Shown here: positions 42,443 to 51,712 of the stretch, piece by piece
Layout: every line of letters starts with the position of its first letter
How positions within the stretch are numbered: the first letter of the stretch is position 1
NCBI GenBank assembly: GCA_907163375.1
Contig: CAJQUW010015404.1
Coordinates: 10,001-74,000 of the forward strand
DNA from: Prostheceraeus crozeri
Lineage: Eukaryota > Platyhelminthes > Polycladida > Euryleptidae
DNA: 64,000 nt
Reading direction: 5' to 3'
The notes under the pieces: model-generated
Database searches by the model: none
What the model saw: the letters and a program-made list of their open reading frames with translations, nothing else
What the model was told of the DNA's origin: nothing
Made by a program: the position numbers and the translations under genes

Positions 42443-43060
42443 ATGGATTTCAGACTTCAATGTGATAAAGTTCTGACTGTATCAGGTCCATCTCATGCAG
42501 GTAAAACTGTTTTCACGCTGAATTTATTGGATAAAAGAAGGGAGTTGTTTAAGGAACCTATCAATCGAGTGATTTGGTGTTATGATATTTATCAACCGTC
42601 GCTGTTTCAGGAATTGCAAAGTCGCAACTTTATTCCACATGAAGGAATTATTCCAATGGATAAACTTCAGTCTAATGATGTTGTTGTATTGGATGATGTA
42701 TTAAAAGAAAGTAAGAATTCCAAAGACGTTACAGATATGTTCACTCGCGCAGCACATCATAAAAGGTGCTTCATCATCTATATCACACAAAATTTGTTTC
42801 CTGATGGAAACAAAGCTCGTACACGAAACCTGAATACACACTATTATGCTATTTTCAAGAATCCGCGAGATAAAAGTCAATTTGAAATTTTAGCGCGACA
42901 AGTTGCACCAAGAGGATCAAAAGCCTTAATTGAAATTTTTCAAGCAGCTACTGAAAAACCACACGGTTACTTATTCATTGACTTTACGCAAGAGTGTCCG
43001 GAAGAATTTAGATTTCGAAGTGATATTTTGAAAACTCCCATGATTATCTACAAACTATGA
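42443..43060 (+). CDS. DNA-packaging ATPase, FtsK/HerA type (copy B)
   Basis: 205 residues from ATG 42443. I prefer this start over 42395 because the family begins shortly before Walker A and the longer form overlaps the upstream gene. Walker A is GPSHAGKT (15-22), Walker B NDVVVLDD (78-85), with YITQNLF (sensor-like) further on. Pumps DNA into capsids in related viruses. Looks whole. Confidence 0.85.
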   Translation: MDFRLQCDKVLTVSGPSHAGKTVFTLNLLDKRRELFKEPINRVIWCYDIYQPSLFQELQSRNFIPHEGIIPMDKLQSNDVVVLDDVLKESKNSKDVTDMFTRAAHHKRCFIIYITQNLFPDGNKARTRNLNTHYYAIFKNPRDKSQFEILARQVAPRGSKALIEIFQAATEKPHGYLFIDFTQECPEEFRFRSDILKTPMIIYKL

Positions 43061-43761
43061 GTTCTTATTCTCGCATGATTGTTATTCCTCAGGATGAATA
43101 TGTACAATTGACTGCCATGCAGCAAGTAAAGTAACCTCTTGCAAATCAAATGTATAGGAAAGAAATAGATTATCAGCAAAATGTTCACATCAAAGATCCA
43201 TATCGTGCTGTATTATTACAATCGGAAACTGTTGAGCAATTGAAAAATTTGAAGAATAAGATGCGTGACTCTGTATCGACTGCTACACCTTTAGCATCTC
43301 GCGCACATGCCATATCTCTTTTCAATAATATTGAACCCCATCTCAATGTAAATGATGAGAAATCATGTAGAGGAGAAATCATTACAGATGAAAATAAAAT
43401 GATTGATGCTTCACGTTATGAAGACTTGATTCAGTATGCGACACGTAGAAAGCGCCGTCAGGGCTATGTTCCACCTGGTTGGACATACTTTCTTAAACTA
43501 TTGAAAAAGCATAATGTGCCAAAATTTGCTTTGAATAATGAGACATTGAAAGAACTTGATTCAACAGTGGCTACTACTCCAATGCTTCAGACGGTGAAAA
43601 TGCCAACAAATTGGTTTAAGACGTCACCTGCTACATCCCCTCCCACACTCACTAAGCAAACAAGAGGAAGAACTCGACGTAGATCTACGCCACCACTAAA
43701 ACTAGTAAAAGGAAAACGTGAAACAGCTCCTCCCAAGAAATACATGTTCTCAGACTATTAA
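43057..43761 (+). pseudogene. conserved small Polinton protein (copy B, broken)
   Basis: The start overlaps the ATPase stop. The N-terminus SYSRMIVIPQDEYVQL matches a motif common to a Polinton family placed next to the ATPase. Then come the helical QSETVEQLKNLKNKMRD, RYEDLIQYATRRKRRQGYVPPGW, KKHNVPKFALNNETL, and a Ser/Thr/Pro/Arg tail that may bind DNA. Role unknown. Broken once or twice near its start. Confidence 0.65.
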
Positions 43762-43762
43762 T

Positions 43763-43975
43763 ATGAAGCAGATGTGTTGCTTGCCATGTAATGAGCCGCC
43801 AGAGGTGAATGTCGTTGCCACTTGCACTTGCTGCGCCAGCTCTCACAATGAAACCCCTAAGCAATGTGAACACGATCGCAAAACCGCTAAAGCTAAATGC
43901 TGCAGTTGTAAATGTAGAAAGGCAAGAAAACAAAAAGATGAGAAGGAGGAAAAAGAGTCAGTCGTCATCGACTGA
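43763..43975 (+). CDS. small Cys-rich protein (copy B)
   Basis: 70 residues from MKQMCCLPCNEPPE; about 12 Cys, mainly CTCCASSH and KCCSCKCRK, and a Lys/Glu-rich end. A compact zinc-binding protein is likely. The last 38 bases overlap the integrase start in another frame. Looks whole. Confidence 0.55.
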   Translation: MKQMCCLPCNEPPEVNVVATCTCCASSHNETPKQCEHDRKTAKAKCCSCKCRKARKQKDEKEEKESVVID

Positions 43976-45025
43976 ACGTTTGAAGTCAATCTATTATGAT
44001 GTAAAACATCCGGCAGGATTTGCAGCTATCAAGAAATTATCAAAAGCGAGTGGTCTTCCACAATCACAAGTGAAACGATGGTTAAAGGGTCAGGCTACCT
44101 ATACACTCCACAAACAAGCGAAAAAGAAGTACCGCACCCGCCATTATATTGTTCATGACATTGATGAACAGTGGCAAGCAGATTTGTGTGATGTTGCCTC
44201 CATTTCAAAACATAACTCGGGCAATAATTTTATTTTAACCGTCATTGATATTTTCTCGCGTTATGCGTGGGCTCAACCTTTAAAAACTAAAGAAGGGAAA
44301 GGAGTAGCAAAAGCATTCCAAACAATTTTTCGAGAAGGTCGCATTCCAAAAAGAATTCAGAGTGATCAAGGAAAAGAGTTTGAAAATCAGCATGTGAGAA
44401 GATTATTTGAGAGGCATGACATTGAGTTGTTTAGTGTATAGAGTGCCTATAAAGCTGCACTCATTGAACGTTTTAATCGCACATTAAAAAATCGCTTGTG
44501 GCGACATTTTACTGCCAACTTGACACAAAATTGGACAAAGGTTCTACAAGATACACTCCATGCCTACAATCACTCTATCCATCGTTCTATTGGACTCAGA
44601 CCAGTAGATATAAAATGCTGACAATGTAGATAAAGTCCGCGAATCATTCCAACGTAAACGCACTCATGTGAAAAGTGATGTGAAAATTGGTGTTAAAGTT
44701 CGTATCTCAAAAGTGAAGTGTTTTTGCTAAAGGGTACCTTCCGAATTGGACAGAGGATGTATTTACAGTATCAAGGATTGATCAAAAAGACTCTCCCACC
44801 ACCTACAAGTTGAAAGATTACGATAATGAAGAAATTGAGGGTAGCTTTTACCGCGATGAGATTGAGGTAGTCACTGAAAGTGAAACATATTTGGTAGAGA
44901 AAATCATCCGATGTAAAAAACGACAAGGTGAAGAATGGTGTCTTGTTAAATGGACTGGTTATCCTTTAAGTATGAACTCTTGGATGCGTCGTGCCGACAT
45001 CTTCCATCTAAGTGATCGACAGTGA
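43938..45025 (+). pseudogene. retrovirus-like integrase with chromodomain (copy B, broken)
   Basis: Starts MRRRKKSQSSSTERLKS. An N-terminal helical DNA-binding part (LPQSQVKRWLKGQ) is followed by the DDE core with Asp in DEQWQADLCD (82), Asp in QSDQGKEF (143) and the acidic residue in ALIERFNRTLKN. The C-terminus has a chromodomain (YLVEKIIRCKKRQGEEWCLV KWTGYP), known in Polinton integrases and likely to steer insertion to chromatin marks. A few breaks. Confidence 0.9.
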
Positions 45026-45066
45026 ATCATGCAAAGTTGTAACTAACAGTGTTTAGGGTTTGAGCT

Positions 45067-45522
45067 ATGAATCCAACTGCCTCATTTTATTCACGACCCT
45101 CCTATGTAAGTAGTGGAGGCCAAATTTACATCGGCGCTCGCCGCCAACGTGGAGGTAGCATACTTGGTGCACTGAAATCTGTTGTAGCACCTCTCATATC
45201 CAATGTCGGAAGATCTTTAAAACGAAATGTTTTCAGTAATGCCGTTGGCTTTGCTGGTGATGTTGCTAGTGATCTTTCCAGAGGTAGAAGTTTTAAGAGC
45301 AGTTTGTTGAATCGTGGGAAGGAACGCGGTTTAAAAACATTGAAGCAGACCTTTGCTGGTGTTACTCAAGGAAAGAAATCGCCTAAACGAATGAATGAAG
45401 GAAGAAGGAAACATCGCGGAGCTGGTAAGGTGCGATCTTCAGTCAAAAGGCATTCACGCAAACGTCGCAGAGGCTCTAATCATTCATCAGGCGCCAAACG
45501 ACGACGCTGTCATAACTTCTAA
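45067..45522 (+). CDS. basic virion protein, adenovirus pX/pVI-like (copy B)
   Basis: 151 residues, nearly identical to the A copy. Amphipathic GGSILGALKSVVAPL near the N-terminus, very basic C-terminal third (KRHSRKRRRGSNHSSGAKRRRC). Only two bases separate its stop from the capsid ATG. Looks whole. Confidence 0.7.
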   Translation: MNPTASFYSRPSYVSSGGQIYIGARRQRGGSILGALKSVVAPLISNVGRSLKRNVFSNAVGFAGDVASDLSRGRSFKSSLLNRGKERGLKTLKQTFAGVTQGKKSPKRMNEGRRKHRGAGKVRSSVKRHSRKRRRGSNHSSGAKRRRCHNF

Positions 45523-45524
45523 TC

Positions 45525-46802
45525 ATGGAGTGTAAAACTTCCGGGTTTTGTTTGTTTGATCAAGAAGCCATACAGACAGATATTCTTAGTTCAAGTATTG
45601 TAGATTATCATCCTCGAACAGCTGAGAATGCTGGCCCCATTGAATTTGTTATTTCTGGTGGTAGTGATGACTACATAGATTTGAGTTATGCGATGGTTGA
45701 TTTGAGGTTTAGAATTCAGCAAGCAGATGGAACTGCTATTGACGATACACATAAAGTTGGACTGAACAATTTACCATTGACTACATTACTTCGCGATGTT
45801 TCTCTAACGATTGGAGAGCAGCAGGTGGAAGGTGGTCAAAGCGATTATCCCTATAAATCATATTTCAATCATGTATCACAGTTTCATCCAGCAGCACAAA
45901 AAAGTCATATGGAAGCCATGGGATGGTACAGAGATGGAGCAGGAAAATTTGATGCTGAAACAAACAGTGGCTTTGTAAAGCGATCTGCTATGATTAAAGA
46001 TCGTAGAGTATGTCAGCTATATGGTCCGCTGAATTTAGACTTCTTTAGACAGTCAAAGTTTTTACTCTGTAATACCAGCATGCGACTCAAGCTGACATTG
46101 AATAAGCCTGAATTTTTGTTGAATGCATTTGCTTCAGTTGTGAAATTTAAAATATATGTGGAAGATATTGCACTTTACATTCGTCGAGTAGTACCGAATC
46201 CAAGTGTCATTAGAGGACATGCTGAAGGTCTTAACCGCCAAAATGCCATTTACCCCGTTCAGCATACAAAGCTTCTCACCTTTACAATTCCGAAAGATCA
46301 AAAGAGTTTCATGAAAGATGGCCTCTTTCCATCGGAAGCACCGAAGCTCCTCATGGTGGCAATGGTTGAAAATGATGCATTTAATGGTAATATAAAGAAG
46401 AATCCTTTCAATTTTAAACACAATCAGTTAAGTGAAATTGCTTTACGTGTAAATGGTGTGAGTCATCCTGGTCCACCCTACAAACCAGATTTTGCTGCGG
46501 ATCAATTTATGCGCAGTTATGCTGATTTTATGGATGTCTTTGGCTTTTACAATACGGATGACACCAACGGACTCACTATGAAAGAGTTTAAGAGTGGATA
46601 TACTATGTATGCATTTGATTTGACTGCTGACAGGGATATTAGTGCACCCTATGGTCAAGCGAACGTGCCTCATAATATTCGTTTGGATTTGACGTTCAAA
46701 AGAACACTACCTGAGACGATCAATGTATTAATTTATGCAGTCTTCGATTCAAATATTGAAATTACAAAGTATCGTGACGTGATTCTTCAGTATAATCGTT
46801 AA
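45525..46802 (+). CDS. Polinton major capsid protein, double jelly-roll (copy B)
   Basis: 425 residues and open. Same family marks as the A copy (SSSIVDYHPRTAENAGPIEF, DYIDLSYAMVDLRFRI, VSLTIGEQQVEGG, RSAMIKDRRVCQLYGPLN). Length is usual for Polinton/adintovirus hexon-like proteins. A/B differences are mostly single substitutions, so both derive from a recent common source. Stop and protease start overlap. Confidence 0.9.
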   Translation: MECKTSGFCLFDQEAIQTDILSSSIVDYHPRTAENAGPIEFVISGGSDDYIDLSYAMVDLRFRIQQADGTAIDDTHKVGLNNLPLTTLLRDVSLTIGEQQVEGGQSDYPYKSYFNHVSQFHPAAQKSHMEAMGWYRDGAGKFDAETNSGFVKRSAMIKDRRVCQLYGPLNLDFFRQSKFLLCNTSMRLKLTLNKPEFLLNAFASVVKFKIYVEDIALYIRRVVPNPSVIRGHAEGLNRQNAIYPVQHTKLLTFTIPKDQKSFMKDGLFPSEAPKLLMVAMVENDAFNGNIKKNPFNFKHNQLSEIALRVNGVSHPGPPYKPDFAADQFMRSYADFMDVFGFYNTDDTNGLTMKEFKSGYTMYAFDLTADRDISAPYGQANVPHNIRLDLTFKRTLPETINVLIYAVFDSNIEITKYRDVILQYNR

Positions 46803-47263
46803 TGAGTTGGTTGACTGCTGACGATATTAAAACTAAAGTACAGCGTAATGCAGACGAAGCGACGTTGAAAGCTTTCGATAATGTCTATTCGCTCGATACC
46901 TTACCACCTGCAGTAAATCACTATCCCATCTTTATTGTGCTAAACACTCATTCGCAGAATTTAGGCGGTCAGCATTGGAAAGCGATCTTTATTGGAGAAG
47001 ACCGACGTGGTGAACTATTTGACTCTCTTGCTCAACCTCCAAATATACCAACACAGCAGTGGTTGAGAAAACATACGCGTCAATATCAGCAAAATGAACG
47101 CATACTACAACATCCACTTTCATCAACGTGTGGTGCTTTTGTACTGTACTTCATCTTAAAACGTTTACATGTATCTCGATTTATATCTGTTATTCAAAAC
47201 TTTTCATGTAATCCATCCTCTAATGAAAAAATGATTTGTAAGTTCTATCATGATTTGAAATAA
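46802..47263 (+). CDS. adenain-like cysteine protease (copy B)
   Basis: 153 residues. His58 in GGQHW, Asp74 in ELFDS and Cys110 in SSTCGAF give the catalytic order of adenovirus proteases. Looks whole, and differs from the A copy at only a handful of positions. Confidence 0.9.
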   Translation: MSWLTADDIKTKVQRNADEATLKAFDNVYSLDTLPPAVNHYPIFIVLNTHSQNLGGQHWKAIFIGEDRRGELFDSLAQPPNIPTQQWLRKHTRQYQQNERILQHPLSSTCGAFVLYFILKRLHVSRFISVIQNFSCNPSSNEKMICKFYHDLK

Positions 47264-47294
47264 AAACATCATGTTGGAAAAATTGTTTTTTATT
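47259..47294. terminator. convergent poly(A) signals (copy B)
   Basis: AATAAA for the protease strand at 47259-47264 and, on the minus strand, at 47289-47294 for the TBP-like gene. The same layout occurs in A near 14102-14138. Confidence 0.6.
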
Positions 47295-47835
47295 TTACAA
47301 TCCGCTGGGTACGTACATACTCGATGAGATAGTCTAGGATCGCATTTGCTTGTACATGAGATTTTAGTCCATTAATGATCACTTTACTATTATGAAAGAT
47401 TGCAACATGCACAGGTAACCAACAACTAATGTGAGCTGCAGGGAAAAGTTCGGGTTCATAACACAAATTGTAACTGCTGGTACGAATCTTCAAAAATGAT
47501 AGACTGTCACTCAATTGAGTAGAGATCACCATATTGTCCACAGTCAGATTCGACATCACACACCTCTCCCTCTTCCATATCCGACGTAGTAGTCTCTGTA
47601 GCTCTAAGCGCATTGACTGCGCCGATGAATGAGAAAGGGCGCCGAGAATCTGTACAGTCCCATTTGGGAAGAGTTGAAGATTCTGTGAATTGTTCATCTT
47701 CACCACTAACATTTGAGGACGGCCCGGGTAATACTTGCTGTTTGGAAGCTGTTGGTGTAATGTTGTGAGATCGATTTTGGTGTAGAGTCTGAAGCGACGG
47801 AGAATGTTGACGATGATGTAGCGATGGCGCTTCAT
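47290..47835 (-). CDS. TATA-binding-protein-like protein, 181 residues (copy B)
   Basis: Length and order match the two-repeat TBP core. Repeat 1 (about 7-88): KIDLTTL (20-26), NSKYYPGRPQMLVVKM (32-47; TBP has NAEYNPKRFAAVIMRI) and LFPNGTVQILGA (55-66; TBP IFSSGKMVCTGA). Repeat 2 (about 98-176): VDNMVIST (TBP IQNxVGS), YEPELFP (126-132, identical to TBP) and AIFHNSKVIINGLK (145-158; TBP LIFVSGKxVLTGAK). Of the four DNA-kinking phenylalanines of TBP, three are present (F56, F131, F147) and one position is Pro. TBP binds TATA boxes and recruits RNA polymerase; this element has several TATA promoters. Looks whole. Confidence 0.85.
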   Translation of the reverse strand: MKRHRYIIVNILRRFRLYTKIDLTTLHQQLPNSKYYPGRPQMLVVKMNNSQNLQLFPNGTVQILGALSHSSAQSMRLELQRLLRRIWKRERCVMSNLTVDNMVISTQLSDSLSFLKIRTSSYNLCYEPELFPAAHISCWLPVHVAIFHNSKVIINGLKSHVQANAILDYLIEYVRTQRIVK

Positions 47836-48158
47836 GATGAAAAAATGAGTAAATTGAGCGATGTACCTTCCTTTTATACTTTTCCCAACTATCTTGATGA
47901 AATGTGAAGTTATTATGGAGTTGGGAATGATAGAGTTGAATTCGCCGTTTTGTTGACGCGCAACCAGATGCGATTTCCAATACGTGAATGTCTTTTCATA
48001 TAGAAGTATTTCAAATCCTTCATGATATAATGTAGAGATTGAAAATGACGATAAGATAAAGCAAACTCTCTTCTCACATTTCCAGTTGAATCTTTGAAAT
48101 AGACGTTTCGATCATGATCCGTTTCAATACGTTGTAGGGAATCTAATTTCCAACTCAT
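47507..48158 (-). pseudogene. small PC4-like protein 2, with an extended overlapping frame (copy B)
   Basis: The PC4-like part (48158 to about 47860) begins MSWKLDSLQRIETDHDRN, and repeats the pattern of gene 1 (REFALSYRHFQSLHYIMKDL, WEKYKRKVHRSIYSF). The frame stays open to 47507 across the first 330 bp of the TBP-like gene, encoding an acidic Ser-rich stretch (SGEDEQFTESS, SDMEEGEVCDVESD). Whether that extension is real protein or chance is open. The gene shows a break within the PC4-like part. Confidence 0.4.
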
Positions 48159-48189
48159 GGTGCGTGGTAGTCATCCCTGATTAAGATTT

Positions 48190-48533
48190 GCATAGTAGGG
48201 CGATGAACTCACGACGAATAAATGTCATGATGGAGCGATGTATCTTCTATACTTCTCCCAATTGTATTTGCGAAATGAGAAACAGTTTGCGGAATGAGAA
48301 TGGCAGATTTGAATTTCATTTCTGTAATGTTGAAGCCAAACTTGATCACCCAAGGAGATGAATCTTAATGTTTCAAAATATTCCAAATCCCTCATGATAT
48401 CATTGAGGTTGACAAATTGTCGCCATGTTAATGTAATACCTCTTGATGTATGACCATGAGAATTTTTGAAATGTACGTTTCCATCACGATCAACTCTGAT
48501 ATATTGTAGAGAGTCCAAAATCCAAGTCTTCAT
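48190..48533 (-). pseudogene. small PC4-like protein 1 (copy B)
   Basis: MKTWILDSLQYIRVDRDG start as in A (12858-13214), with GITLTWRQFVNLNDIMRDL and NWEKYRRYI. Nearly identical to the A copy apart from the end. Divergently arranged with S1 (about 38 bp between start codons), so the two likely share a promoter. Confidence 0.45.
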
Positions 48534-48571
48534 GATGTTATGATGCAAAGCCGGAGATCAGCAATATCAAA

Positions 48572-49967
48572 ATGTCGTTTTATCATATTTTGCTTAGCAA
48601 TGCGGCTGCACATAGATTTGCTAGTAATCGAGCCGCACTCTTTTCTACTCCCATTGATCATACACAACAGCTAAATGGAAAGTGGGAAGTGGGTGTCACT
48701 CAACTTGTTCATAGCAACTGTGTCTATACTTTTGATCATGAGGTGATGACTATTAATATGAGACGCACAGCTGCTTACCAATGTGAAAAGGGCTGCCGAG
48801 TATACATTCCACAGTGGCCAAAGAAAGATCTCTTATCATGTGAAAAGTTTATATATGATTTCCTGAATAAAGCGTGTAAACATAATGTCCAATTTACTCC
48901 GCACAATGATGATCATAATTATGTACATCATGTAGTTGAGAAAGATTGGATTGTTGGTTTAAGTCCAAGTTTAAGAAATGATTTAGGTTACCTCGCTAGC
49001 GCTTTAACAAGCTATGATAATTATAACGTTAATTACCACCCAAGTGGTCATAAACAGTTAATATATCAAGAGGAAGCTTATTATGTAGATCGTATTCTAA
49101 AAAATGAGAAGACGTTGGTGAAGAAGATTGTGATTAAGCCAAGAAAGACAAAACATGACTCCTGAAACATTATTGAAGAAATTTAATTATCTCCTTCGAG
49201 TTGATGGTAAACAAGTGGCAACATTGACTTATATCAAATCATCTAATCATATTGTAATAAGTAAATTAAGTGATGATGATCTAGTATTTGTTTGTTCAAA
49301 AGATTTTCATCAGTTCTTACGACATCGTTCTGCAGCTGTTCATGGCAAATTTGATATGCAACATTTACCATGTGAAAGGTCAAATCAATTTGATACAGAA
49401 TGGACCGTATCTTTATACAGAAAGTGTGTAGAGCCTTTAGGTGGTATCTTACATGAAAGAGTGTTGATGCCTCGCATTATTACTTCAGTTAAATTGGTTG
49501 TAGATTATTTAAATGAAGTGATTAATGAGCAACAAATTTCATTTTCTGAAAAAGAAGGTGTTTTGTCTCTCACTATAAGTGGAAAAGGTATTGAACTAAT
49601 TATGGATAAAACTCTAATGGACATTTTGGGTTTTGATCAAAATATCTTTAAAAGTGGTACTGTAACCAAAGCTAGCGCATACATGTCACTATCGCGTCGT
49701 ATTAACTATTTTCAGATATATTCCAATATTGGTGAAGATGTACGTGTGGGAGATGTTGAAGCTCCATTTCTAACAATGATACCATACCAGCCAAAAAGCT
49801 GCAGTATTTTATCTGAGCATACTTTCAAGAAAGTGCATTATACAAAGCTGAAATCAAACTACATCCCACAAATTGATATTGCAATTTATGACAATGCTGG
49901 TGCGTTGATTCCTTTTCACAAAGATGCTGTGACAAGTATCACACTCCATTTCCGAATGAAGAGTTAA
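48572..49967 (+). pseudogene. Polinton structural protein S1 (copy B, broken)
   Basis: About 460 residues: MSFYHILLSNAAAHRFASN, LNGKWEVGVTQL, KTLVKKIVIKPRK, MTPETLLKKFNYLLRVDG, SGKGIELIMDKTLMDILGFD and a C-terminal ITLHFRMKS. The same N-terminal signature as S2. Likely virion-associated; exact role not known. Broken about once or twice. Confidence 0.75.
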
Positions 49968-50006
49968 TGCAAAAGTATGCTAATATATTTTTCCAATGTG
50001 AATAAT

Positions 50007-51524
50007 ATGGAAAGTGAAAATAGAGACTCGTTTCTAATCTACTTGCCCAGTAATGCTTCTATGAATAAATTTCCCAAAAATAAACCATCAGACTATCGAG
50101 TAGAATTAAATCGCCCACTACATTTAGAAGGTGAATGGGAAGTAGGTCTTTCCAGCATTTGCTATGATAGCAATATTCAGAATGTGAATGATTTGGAAGA
50201 AATGATGTTGACTCCTCGCACCCATGATGGGATAACGATGAATAATGCATTCCAGTTCCCATACAATTTAACATCAGATGGAAAGTGGAACTATGAATGG
50301 ATTCAGATAAAATCAGATTCTTATGAACCATTCGGGAATGAGAAAATTATGAAGGCATTCAACAGTGGTAATACTTCCATCATGAAGAATAAGGATCAGA
50401 AAGTTTATGAGTTTACTATCTATCATTGGAGTGGGAGACAGTTCCTTCGCTTTCATTCTTTTACAAAAGGTCTTACACTGAGGTTGGATAATGAATTCTA
50501 TCCACATCTCGGTTTTGGCCATGGACTACATCTAACGTCAATTGCTACTGCAAATGTTAAAAAAGTTTATTCAAATCGAATCAACAAATTTCATTATAAA
50601 TTTAAAATATCTGATGAAGACGTAGAATGTGAAGAACGCATCATTTTGAAAAAGCGTGGTGTTCAACCTTTATCACTTATTGAGTTAGTAAAACGATGGG
50701 ATGAGACTGTGGGTAAGAAGTATGGAGAGAAAATTATGGCGGACAAAAATAAGTTGGTTATTCAGAAATATAATGACAAACTTACAGTTTATTTCTCTCC
50801 AACCTTGCGGCATTTTGTAAGACATCCAACCCCTATTATTGAAAGCGGTCTGACGTATGCTTCTCATGAATATCACACTAAAGCTGATTCAGTTAATGAT
50901 GAATGGTGGGTTGACATCTATGGTGATCGCATCAAGAAAATTTACCAGTCTTATCAAGAATCTAAAGTTGCTATCAATATAATGCCGCGTCTATATCATA
51001 CAGTTGAAAGCTTCATTCATGTAGTAAATCCTTATATACAACAGAAGTTGAAGCATGTGATGAAAAGTAAATATGATGTAAAGACACACCACATTTCGTT
51101 TTCAATTGAAAATCAACGCGTTGTTCTGAAACTGGGTGATGACATTCAATGTCAATTGAGTAAAAATTTGAAAAAACTGGTTGGTGTTTCAATGTTACAA
51201 ACTGTGTTTACTGCTGCACATACGATTGGTATAGAAACACCAATGACACTTGATAAACATGAACAGCACCTTTACATTCAAAGTGATTTGATTCTACCTA
51301 TTTCTGTTGGTGAGAAAAAAGAATACATTTTACGCGATTTCATTCATGATAAAGACGCTTCATATGGAATAGTCGAGAAGATGTTTGAATCTATTTTCTA
51401 TCATCCCGTCGTCAAACAAACTATACCCTCAATTGCTATCAAAATTACCAATGGCTTACAAGAGTGCATCCATGTGAAAGATACTAAATCCCTCGTAACT
51501 TTAGTGTTTCGGAAAACAAAGTGA
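50007..51524 (+). CDS. Polinton structural protein S2 (copy B)
   Basis: 506 residues from MESENRDSFLIYLPSNAS, with KFPKNKPSDYRVELNRPLHLEG and EWEVGLSS, a typical opening of a Polinton protein family. Later stretches: FTIYHWSGRQFLRFHS, KRWDETVGKKYGEKIM, DEWWVDIYGDRIKKI and HLYIQSDLILPISVGEKK. The LPSN..FP.N..L.L.GEWEVGL signature also opens S1. A penton, fibre or lining role is possible. Looks whole. Confidence 0.78.
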   Translation: MESENRDSFLIYLPSNASMNKFPKNKPSDYRVELNRPLHLEGEWEVGLSSICYDSNIQNVNDLEEMMLTPRTHDGITMNNAFQFPYNLTSDGKWNYEWIQIKSDSYEPFGNEKIMKAFNSGNTSIMKNKDQKVYEFTIYHWSGRQFLRFHSFTKGLTLRLDNEFYPHLGFGHGLHLTSIATANVKKVYSNRINKFHYKFKISDEDVECEERIILKKRGVQPLSLIELVKRWDETVGKKYGEKIMADKNKLVIQKYNDKLTVYFSPTLRHFVRHPTPIIESGLTYASHEYHTKADSVNDEWWVDIYGDRIKKIYQSYQESKVAINIMPRLYHTVESFIHVVNPYIQQKLKHVMKSKYDVKTHHISFSIENQRVVLKLGDDIQCQLSKNLKKLVGVSMLQTVFTAAHTIGIETPMTLDKHEQHLYIQSDLILPISVGEKKEYILRDFIHDKDASYGIVEKMFESIFYHPVVKQTIPSIAIKITNGLQECIHVKDTKSLVTLVFRKTK

Positions 51525-51538
51525 AGTCATTGTGATAT

Positions 51539-51553
51539 GTTTATTGAAATAAA
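51539..51553. terminator. overlapping bidirectional poly(A) signals (copy B)
   Basis: AATAAA on the plus strand at 51548-51553 for S2 and on the minus strand at 51539-51544 for PolB, mirroring 9866-9881 in A. Confidence 0.6.
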
Positions 51554-51712
51554 AATATTTGTATGAAAAAGTCTTTTCACAGATATAGGGGGAATGGGCT
51601 GACTGTAGGCATATATTCACAAGGAAGAAACGATCTCATGCGATACATAAAACAGCAATGTTTATCTACAGAAATCAACATGAAAATACTAAGTTAAGGA
51701 TGATTATGCTAA

